Source: Allobosea caraganae (GTDB lineage Bacteria > Pseudomonadota > Alphaproteobacteria > Rhizobiales > Beijerinckiaceae). Taken from it: 64,000 nt of DNA. The translations under genes were made by a program, and so were the position numbers. The notes beneath the pieces are model-generated. The model did no database searches, had not been told where the DNA came from, and saw nothing but the letters and a program-made list of their open reading frames with translations. This document shows positions 63,264-64,000 of this stretch, piece after piece. The stretch lies in the NCBI RefSeq assembly GCF_003351345.1, contig NZ_QQTO01000001.1, positions 124,001-188,000 of the forward strand, given 5' to 3'. Positions within the stretch are counted from its first letter, which is position 1. Every line of letters begins with the position of its first letter.

Positions 63264-64000
63264 TCATTCCTGGAGCATGCGCTTCAGCAGGTCGACCTCG
63301 TCGTGCAGGAGCCGGTCCTCGGCGATCTGCTTCTCGATCTTGCGCACGGCATGGAGAACCGTGGTGTGGTCGCGGCCGCCGAAGCGCCGGCCGATCTCGG
63401 GCAGCGAGCGCGGCGTCAGCGCCTTGGAGAGGTACATCGCGATCTGGCGCGGCTTGACCACCGCCGCCGTCCGGCGCTCCGACAGGATGTCGGCGCGGCT
63501 GACATTGTAGCGCGTCGCGACCAGCTTCTGGATGTCCTCGATCTTGACGCGGCGCGGCTCGCGGGTGCGGACGAGGTCGCGGATCGCGGCCTCCGCCGTC
63601 TCCATCGTCACCGCCTGGCCCGATAGCGTCGCATGGGCCAGGAGCCGGTTGGCGGCGCCGTCGAGATCGCGGCCATTGGTGGCGACGACGCGGGCGACAT
63701 AGGCGATCACGTCGGGATTGACGTGGAAGCTCGTATGCGCCGCCTGCAGCGTCTCCAGCCGGCTCGACAGGATTTTTGCGCGCAACGCCTCGTCCAGTTC
63801 GCCGATCTCGACCACGAGCCCGCCGCCGAGCCGCGAGCGGATGCGCTCGTCGAGCGCCTCCAGGTCGTTGGCGAGCCGGTCGGCCGCCACCACGATCTGC
63901 TTGCCGGCGTCGATCAGCGCGTTGATCGTGTGGCCGAACTCCTGCTGGATCGAGCGGCCCTGGATGAACTGGACGTCGTCGACGATGAGCAGGTCGATGC
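63264..64000 (-). CDS. dnaA: Chromosomal replication initiator DnaA, C-terminal part
   Basis: The gene runs off the right edge; about 245 codons are visible. On the minus strand it reads Walker [15 protein letters not shown], then sensor 1 [14 protein letters not shown], the arginine finger region [17 protein letters not shown], the lid domain with [13 protein letters not shown], and domain IV with [20 protein letters not shown] and [16 protein letters not shown], the DNA-box-binding signature. It opens the replication origin. The short open frame that starts at 63893 is just an internal methionine. Confidence 0.97.
   Translation of the reverse strand, partial: IDLLIVDDVQFIQGRSIQQEFGHTINALIDAGKQIVVAADRLANDLEALDERIRSRLGGGLVVEIGELDEALRAKILSSRLETLQAAHTSFHVNPDVIAYVARVVATNGRDLDGAANRLLAHATLSGQAVTMETAEAAIRDLVRTREPRRVKIEDIQKLVATRYNVSRADILSERRTAAVVKPRQIAMYLSKALTPRSLPEIGRRFGGRDHTTVLHAVRKIEKQIAEDRLLHDEVDLLKRMLQE

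Overview
This is a 64 kb stretch of GC-rich chromosome (roughly two thirds G+C by eye). Its gene content and order point to an alphaproteobacterium of the order Hyphomicrobiales (Rhizobiales). The marker set is pckA-chvI-chvG-hprK-EIIA-HPr-ahcY-divL, a TsaE/sugar-kinase fusion beside murU, addB-addA-trxA, actS-actR, gcrA and dnaA-dnaN-recF-recQ-gyrB. The genus cannot be fixed from sequence alone; a Bosea/Beijerinckiaceae-type genome would fit. I see no rRNA, tRNA, CRISPR array, prophage or intact insertion sequence. It reads as core chromosome close to the dnaA region, with small accessory islands between core blocks.

Layout. 1-8.6 kb: the end of a DUF1194 gene, a parDE toxin-antitoxin pair, a secreted tyrosine-type phosphatase preceded by a decayed second parD, helicase HrpB, a class II glutamine amidotransferase, a secreted orphan, an NhaD/ArsB-type antiporter and a DUF4105 protein. 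8.6-17.2 kb: PEP carboxykinase, a truncated gene start, a HugZ-like flavin/heme protein, the acid/envelope-stress pair ChvI-ChvG, the regulatory phosphotransfer proteins HprK, EIIA and HPr, then adenosylhomocysteinase. 17.5-29.8 kb: DivL (phosphoacceptor histidine replaced by tyrosine), the TsaE-kinase fusion, a 70-residue orphan, a MurU-like nucleotidyltransferase, AddB, AddA and thioredoxin. 30-42 kb: DoxX, a class A penicillin-binding protein, a Bcr/CflA exporter, a YgjP-type metallopeptidase, an intracellular PHB depolymerase, the redox pair ActS-ActR, and argD-argF-hslO. 42-56 kb: GcrA, a polar amino acid ABC transporter with an HD-domain enzyme and a divergent LysR regulator, GMP reductase, an ArsR-SRPBCC-SRPBCC-GST-SRPBCC operon, two transporters, two glycosyltransferases and a CMD-family protein. 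56-64 kb: gyrB, recQ, recF, dnaN and the 3' part of dnaA, all on the minus strand.

How it fits together. Much of the window concerns sensing and cell-cycle control: ChvGI with pckA, PTS-type phosphotransfer, ActSR redox control, and three cell-cycle factors (DivL, GcrA, DnaA). The noncoding DNA agrees with this. A perfect TTAA-N7-TTAA CtrA-type box precedes the penicillin-binding protein, and three GANTC methylation sites lie within 26 bp upstream of gcrA. Other candidate operators precede ahcY (SahR-like palindrome), the ArsR operon (with a promoter placed so that the mRNA would be leaderless) and the LysR gene. Intergenic spaces carry at least seven different families of palindromic repeats; one occurs twice within the window and another has a decayed half-copy. 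I did not find a clear new multi-gene defence or biosynthetic system. The least explained units are the HD-domain/ABC transporter operon and the ArsR/SRPBCC/GST operon.
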